Source of the DNA: Mesocentrotus franciscanus
Taxonomy: Eukaryota; Echinodermata; Echinoidea; Camarodonta; Strongylocentrotidae
Assembly: GCA_037976565.1 (NCBI GenBank)
Contig: CP137674.1
Span: 33,421,216 to 33,485,215 of the forward strand
Length of the DNA stretch: 64,000 nucleotides
Reading direction: 5' to 3'
This document shows positions 58,677 to 64,000 of this stretch, piece after piece. Made by a program: the position numbers and the translations under genes. Position 1 is the first letter of the stretch; each line of letters begins with the position of its first letter. Below the pieces are notes generated by a model. It had not been told where the DNA came from and did no database searches. It worked only from the letters and a program-made list of their open reading frames with translations.

Positions 58677-59021
58677 ATGTTTGTCACGTGCCAATATTTT
58701 TTTTGTCTTCTGCAGATTGAAGTTAGGGCTCAAACCGGCATATCGAGGGCTTATCTACACAATAATGGCAACAATTCGGCTTTAAGTTTGAAGTCTTTCA
58801 AAAAAAATCGTATGACGTTTCCGTTACATATTGATCCACACCATGTAAAAGCGGTAAAGTTGTTCTTTACTGCCAAACATGTGTCACATACCGACAGTTT
58901 TTTCCGGGTTTCACCGTTTCAGATTGAAGTTGGGCTCAAACCGGTATTTTTTCCTTTTCGTTTAGACGATTTGGAAACACTACAACCCCGTTTGGTGGCT
59001 GGCTTCCTCATTAAGCGCTAA
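58677..59021 (+). CDS. Uncharacterised 114-codon frame with duplicated acceptor-like sites
   Basis: The frame includes IEVRAQTGISRAYLHNN, a basic middle (KSFKKNRMTFPLHIDPHH) and VGLKPVFFPFRLDDLETLQ before its stop. TTTGTCTTCTGCAG|ATTGAAG at 58714 and CACCGTTTCAG|ATTGAAG at about 58920 are two acceptor-like sites followed by the same GGGCTCAAACCGG phrase. Either a duplicated exon start or a repeat; no domain is recognised. Confidence 0.25.
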   Translation: MFVTCQYFFCLLQIEVRAQTGISRAYLHNNGNNSALSLKSFKKNRMTFPLHIDPHHVKAVKLFFTAKHVSHTDSFFRVSPFQIEVGLKPVFFPFRLDDLETLQPRLVAGFLIKR

Positions 59022-59334
59022 CATTGTGGGCTTCCAACGTATTGGTCGCAGGCTTATTGGTCGCTAGTGTCAAGGGCTAGTCTCGTACGTACAGCCAATT
59101 GTATGGTGAAGTACTGTTCCGTTTGGGGCTAGACTCGTACGTTTAGCCATTTTTATGGTGTTATTAATTTGATATAAATTGTAGCCAACAAACGATTTGG
59201 GAGTAAACAGTACATCTCTCTTGTCTTATGTTACATAAAAATACAATATTAATGGTAAGATACAATCAAGTGGAGCAGAGTGGAGGTATATACATTTTAA
59301 GTCGATTTTTTAAGTTGTAGGGTTCAGGACGCAT

Positions 59335-59490
59335 TTCGCCAGTGGACACATCTCGCCGTGACTTAAGCGGCGACATGTGTCCGACCTAAGACACATATCG
59401 CCGAAGTAAGACGCGTCTCGCCACCCAATTTTCGGCGACCTGTGTCTGCGGACACAGATCGCCACCCGGACACTCTGGCCCGTGACACCG
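59335..59490 (-). repeat. GGCGARATGTGTC iteron cluster, inverted
   Basis: On the minus strand: CCGGTGTCACGGG, then GGCGATCTGTGTC, GGCGAGACGCGTC, GGCGATATGTGTC and GGCGAGATGTGTCC, with inverted forms between. It mirrors the clusters at 34920 and 46615, including the outer CCGGTGTC. Confidence 0.8.
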
Positions 59491-59720
59491 GCTTGTCAGA
59501 ATTGGTTACTAAGATGCAAGTGGACTTGTCTGAGGTAGGGGCTGAAGAGGAGCAGTCAGCAGAAGGAGCATGCGACTTTAAAACAATGCGGACTCCTCTC
59601 CCAAGTTCATCTCAAATCACATGGCTCTTCAGGAGAATATCTGTTGTAATCATTCAAAAATCAGATTCCAGTGCTTGTATAAAGGTGTGTAAGTTTCACC
59701 TTTATTTTTCAGAATCGTAG
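59485..59720 (+). CDS. Doubtful open frame after iteron cluster
   Basis: An open segment encodes LSELVTKMQVDLSEVGAEEE, then QSAEGACDFKTMRTPLPSSS. A donor-like GAG|GTAGGG lies at about 59533 and an acceptor-like TTGTCAG at 59497. No domain recognised; low support. Confidence 0.2.
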
Positions 59721-60320
59721 ATGGTACAGGTAAATCTCAGATGCAGCAAAATCGCCTATACTAAGTTGTTAACATAGAAAATGTATGACACTTTCCTTAG
59801 TGCTGCTGCCCAGTCATCTGAAGTTCATTGAAAAAGAAAAGAATTTACAGACTTCTTGCTCACGTATGAAATGAGTGCTGTTTCTCAAAAGAATTTGTAA
59901 GTTGTTTCATTTGAAATTCTTGGAGATCAAATCTTCTAAACATTAAGACCTATTTATTTTGGATTAAGCAGGATATTGACTTGTACTAAAAATTGCGAGT
60001 ATGGTAATTGATCCACCAGTAGATCCAAGACCACATATAACAGAATAAAAACTTTTTTTGTGCAAGCACTTTCTTAAATTGTGTGATTTCATGGTTTTAA
60101 CGCATCCAGGAGGAGAATTATTTCAAGGCAAAATGGATCATTATTTCCCTCATCAAATTGGCAACTACTAATTTTTCGATATTTTAAAATCATAATAGGG
60201 GAAATATTTAGTAAGTTAAAGTTAAGAAAACCATTTATCGGTTTGTGATACGGTCAAATGATAGAGAAATTGATGCTCTTTCTCCTTGTACACTTAATAT
60301 AACTTAAACAGTACTATCAG
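59721..60320. other. Anonymous AT-rich sequence
   Basis: Nothing recognised. Confidence 0.4.
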
Positions 60321-60770
60321 TAGGCTTACGGTTGCACCGTGTGAGAGAGGGGAAAGGATTGGGGAGTCGTGAAAAGGACTGTCGGTAATCTTTTTTCTTG
60401 AGTGTGTGTGTAATCCTGAAAAGGACTGTTGGTAATCTTTCTTGAGCTTATAGTTCTAAAGAGAACTATAGCGCCGGTTGGAGAGGGTGGGGAGTAGGAG
60501 GGGCTCGACCTTTCGAACAGGTTGACTATCAATCGTCAGGAGTGTGACGACGGATAGTCAACCTGTTCGAAACGTCAAGCCTCCTACTACCCATCCTCTC
60601 CAACCGTCGCTATAATTTTCGTTAGAACTATAAGATCAAGAAAGATTACCAACAGTCCTATTCAGGACTACACACATTCAAGAAAACAAGATTACCAACA
60701 GTCCTTATCAGGACTCCCCAATCCCGCCACCGCCCCCCCTCCTCTCTCACATGGTGCAACCGTAAGCCTA
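60321..60770. mobile_element. 450-bp foldback (snapback) element
   Basis: Two arms of about 215 bp are reverse complements of each other, from TAGGCTTACGGTTGCACC at 60321 to its complement ending at 60770. The centre is the 20-odd bases between two copies of the GATAGTCAACCTGTTCGAA stem (near 60530-60570). Arm differences are small indels and substitutions. No coding potential; a transcript would fold into a long hairpin. Confidence 0.9.
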
Positions 60771-62030
60771 ATGTATATCTACATCACCATGCAAGCTGAT
60801 ACTTATAAGCAGCATTAATATAACTTGTTATATTGCTCAAAAGTAGGCCTACCAAATCGGTGAAATCACATATACATGGGCAATGGTCCTTGATGGGTTC
60901 AACTTTATTGGCAAACGGAAGAGATGTGTGCATGAATAACTTGAATGACAACATTTTTATTTCTTTTACCACTGTGCAGGCATAAAAAAGTCAAATTATG
61001 AAGGTATTTTTTGTTTATGTATCCCAGCATAGAAACAGAAGCATCTGGAAATATTTCCTATATTGCTGGTTATTCATGTAAATTTTAAGTGTATTTGATA
61101 TTACTTACTGGACAAGGTAAATTTATACTTTTTTAAATGCATATTAACAAAACTCATTAGTACAATGTGTTTTAGCCGCATAAATAAAGTTCCTTGCTTT
61201 TATTATTGTACCTATATATTTTTTGAAATGTACATAAGTCTGATGGTCATGCATCCAAAGTACATGTGTGTGTGATTTTACTGCATTACTTTGCTACAGA
61301 TTTGAGGGAATACAGTGTGATGCAGTTTGTAATCCCCCGTTATCGACTCGTTGTTCACTTTTATGGTAATCACAAATTTATGATGCAACTGTTTTCTTAT
61401 AATACTTTCTGTAATTTGTTTTAATAGACATATTCTAAAAGTCGTGATTTCCATGATGTGCCAAAGACTTCAAAGCTACAGTAAATCAGTAATTATAGAT
61501 ATTTTTGACAGAAACCACAAAGATTTTGTTTTTGTTTTACTGTTCATCTGTCACACTTTCATGCAGGAACTATAGGGATATGTATTGGTTTGCAGTATGA
61601 TTACTTCAGTTTTTATTGGTATCTGAGCAGCAATTTGTGAGTGGTCCCTAAGTGTGATTGGCTCATTGTACTTGTTTGTTAATCACAATTTATTACTACC
61701 GGTAGTCCGGTACTAGAATAATGATGCAGCTGTGGTTCTTTTTTCAATACTCAATTTTTTTACATATTTGAAAAGACTTTTATTCATGTACCAAAGACAA
61801 GTTACAGTGTTATTGTGAGCCATGCACGGCCATGTACTCTCTTATTTTGTAGGAAATTAAACAGTTTTATGTTGTTGACTACAAATTTGCATTTTATAGT
61901 ATTATCTTTTAACAACTATTTATATCTGACTTGAAGTCATTTGTTGGATGACTGGAATGTACCAAAGTCTGCATAAATGGCCAGTGGCTGGTAGTTTAGC
62001 AGTTCGTAAGTGGTATCATTCTAACCTAAT
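60771..62030. other. Anonymous AT-rich sequence
   Basis: Nothing recognised except recurrent phrases such as ACTTTTATTnATGTACCAAAGAC (near 61440, 61780 and 61960), which suggest diverged dispersed repeats. Confidence 0.4.
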
Positions 62031-62034
62031 ATAC

Positions 62035-63015
62035 CATTTAATACTCACCATTTACATGTAGGTGCCATTAGCATACCATTCACAATCCACATTGTTCTCC
62101 CATAGGTCTACTGTTATCATTCACCGCAACAACTGGCATAGCATAACATTCTCTATCTACCATTTATTGTTGCATACCATTGGTAAACCATTCACCAACC
62201 ACCACTGACATACCATTGGCATACCATTCACTAGTCGCCATTGGTCTTTCCATTGGTATACCATTTACTGTCCACCATTAGTGTACCACTGGCACACCAC
62301 TCACCGAACCCCATTGGCCTACCATTGGAGAATGGTGAATGGTATACCAGTGGTAGACCAGTGGTGGGTGGTGTATGGTAATTCAATGGTAGGCAAATGG
62401 TGGATGGTGAATGGTACGTCAATGGTAGGCCAATGGTAGGCCAATGGTGGATGGTGAATGGTAGGCCAATGGTAGGCCAATGGTGGATGGTTAATGGTAC
62501 GTCTATGGTAGGCCAATGGTGGATGGTGAATGGTGAATGGTAGGCCAATGGTGGATGGTGAATGGTAGGTCAATGGTGGATGGTGGATGGTAGGCCAATG
62601 GTGGATGGTGAATGGTAGGCCAATGGTGGATAGTGAATGGTAGGTCAATGGTAGGCCAATGGTGGATGGTGAATGGTAGGCCAATGGTGAATGGTGAATG
62701 GTATGTCAATGAAAGGCCATTGGTGGATAGTGAATGGTATGTCAATGGTATGCCAATGGTGAATGGTACAAAATTTGCATATTTCATATTCAAAGTTCAA
62801 TGGTGTAAATGGTACCATTCATCTACCATTGGTGATTATGCAAATGAGCGTCCAAAAAATTATTATTAGGTTGAATGGTATTTCACTGGTAGATGAATGG
62901 TGCCCAATGGTATGTTGCGAGCGTAATCTCAATGGTATCCGAATGGTGTTTGTGAATGGTATCTGTATGGTATTTTCAATGGTACTTCCGAATGGTATAC
63001 CATTGGTATACCATT
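62035..63015. repeat. AATGGT/ACCATT minisatellite with strand switch
   Basis: From about 62035 to 62330 the plus strand carries ACCATT-type units (CATACCATTCAC, CACCATTAGTG). From about 62330 to 62770 it carries the complement (CCAATGGTGGATGGTGAATG). After a short mixed segment, looser AATGGTAT units run to about 63015. Frames on both strands (H/P/T-rich or G/W/M-rich) are artefacts. Confidence 0.9.
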
Positions 63016-64000
63016 GTAATACACACTTATTATTCCAAATTATTTGGTCTTGTATTTTGATGTTCTTCTGCATCACTGTACTCCAAGTAGTCATAACTTC
63101 TCTATACCAAACAGGGATTACAAGATTTAGATTCTTAAGGTCATAATTACAAAAAAAAAAGAAGTCTCCACCAAAGTTTTTTTTAGCAAAGTGAGAAGAA
63201 TTGCTTTCCATACACTTGACTGAGATGTAAATTTTTATTTTATCCATTTCATTTTTTGGACTTGTAGAAGAGACTCTTAACACAGCATTTTTAGTACCCC
63301 ATCTTCATACTGTTTAGCCATTACTGACTTCCCGTTTAACCCTGTGTGGGTCATTCCACATGAACCCCATTAACCTACTGCCCGTTTAACCCTGTCTGGG
63401 CCATTCCAAATGAACCCCATTAATGTACCATTCAGGTGTTTGAGGTAGGTTTCGGAGTCTCCAAAAATTCAATTGCCCTTTTATTTTAGCAAGAACATTT
63501 TGGAATTGTAAGGAAAAGGCATTAGCGGAGTAAGATATGTCCACATCGAAAATAGAGACTTCTCAAACTGGATATTTTCTAGTGAATGTTGATTATATCT
63601 AGCAGAACTATCCACAATGCCTTTGTTTTGTTAATATCATTTGATAGCGATGATTCCTGTCGGAATCTTTCCAGTTTAGAAAAAATATGGGTAAGTGAAA
63701 AACTGTTAGGCCTATGTCATCAGCGTACAATGACGTTTTTAATTCTACGCTATCTGTTATTTTAAAACCATGTATTGCTTCGTCTGCTCGAATATTTATA
63801 GCAAGCGTTTATATAGCTAAGATAAATAATTATGGGGCCCATGGGTCCCCTTGTCTTACCCCCTTTTAACCGGCAAATAGCCATATTAAACGCATCTATT
63901 CATCACGCAACTCTCCAAACTGGTATATAAAACCTTAATATAATTATAGTTACAACATCCAAAGTTAAAAGACTGGAGCACTTTTAATAAAAAGGAGTGA
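63015..64000 (-). pseudogene. Decayed L1/Tx1-like LINE, C-terminal half of ORF2
   Basis: Going down the minus strand from the window edge, landmarks appear in the right order but in different frames: GVRQGDP (about 63850), ADEAIHGFKI, YADD catalytic box (63716-63728), NDINKTKALWI (about 63610), KGQLNFWRLRN (about 63465), FIWNGPDRVKR (about 63390, duplicated as FMWNDPHRVKR about 50 bp on), CNYDLKNLN and QIIWNN (about 63035). These are typical of the palm/thumb and C-terminal region of L1/Tx1-type ORF2. Several stops and frameshifts (for example APxLFILAIxTLAI) make it dead. The 3' part is replaced by the AATGGT minisatellite; the 5' part lies beyond the window. Confidence 0.85.
63331..63420 (-). 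repeat. 50-bp tandem duplication inside the LINE
   Basis: CCCGTTTAACCCTGT recurs at 63331 and 63381 followed by similar sequence to CCCCATTAA, so the FxWNxPxRVKR coding segment is present twice. Confidence 0.85.

Noticed and set aside
62231..62869. Repeat proteins on both strands (H/P/T-rich and G/W/M-rich)
   Set aside because: They are translations of the AATGGT minisatellite, open on both strands for composition reasons.

Overview
This is a gene-poor, AT-rich, repeat-saturated stretch of a eukaryotic draft assembly, most likely a marine invertebrate and plausibly an echinoderm. The clues are tRNA-derived SINEs with (ATT)n or (AC)n tails, L1/Tx1-like and other LINE pieces, many TTAA- or TA-flanked MITEs, foldback DNA, spliceosomal-type exon signals, and recurrent TAGGCCTA and AGATCTAG words. 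The taxonomic guess rests on memory of repeat families, not on a search. I see no bacterial, phage or organellar gene set. Most long open frames are CT/GA simple sequence, repeat units or runs of N.

Layout. 1-2356: mostly anonymous, with a possible partial coding exon running off the left edge on the minus strand. 2357-4561: five tandem 441-bp satellite units in the order A-B-A-B-B. 4562-4812: a dense palindromic GATAAAC/GTTTATC cluster. 4923-19222: a foldback region with two arms of about 4 kb (about 4978-9120 and 13876-17890, inverted), piggyBac-like TTAA termini, and three insertions present in the left arm but absent from the right. 20117-20616: a 500-N gap. 20617-21745: CT-rich minisatellite. 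21777-22171: TTAA-flanked MITE. 22160-22640: degenerate minisatellite. 22801-30102: four related Helitron/Helentron-like non-autonomous elements, three nested in one another, two of them carrying a glycine-tRNA-like module. 30141-30500: GC-richer repeat. 31089-31290: SINE. 31916-32023: the best candidate protein-coding exon.

32175-43367 and 43868-55150 are nearly the same 11.2 kb sequence, separated only by an exactly 500-N gap. The simplest reading is two contig ends that overlap but were not merged, so the real locus would be about 11.7 kb shorter. Each copy holds a MITE containing a LINE reverse-transcriptase fragment, an iteron cluster, minisatellites, a tRNA-Arg-like SINE and a pogo/Tigger-like MITE.

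55151-64000: GAGGGTCGCTATT repeats, a hAT-like MITE nested in the terminal repeat of another MITE, a second hAT-like MITE, a second iteron cluster, a 450-bp foldback, an AATGGT minisatellite that switches strand, and a decayed L1/Tx1-like LINE on the minus strand.

The sequences do not form a pathway. What the window records is layered transposition, tandem amplification and inversion, plus assembly artefacts. No complete host gene can be supported.
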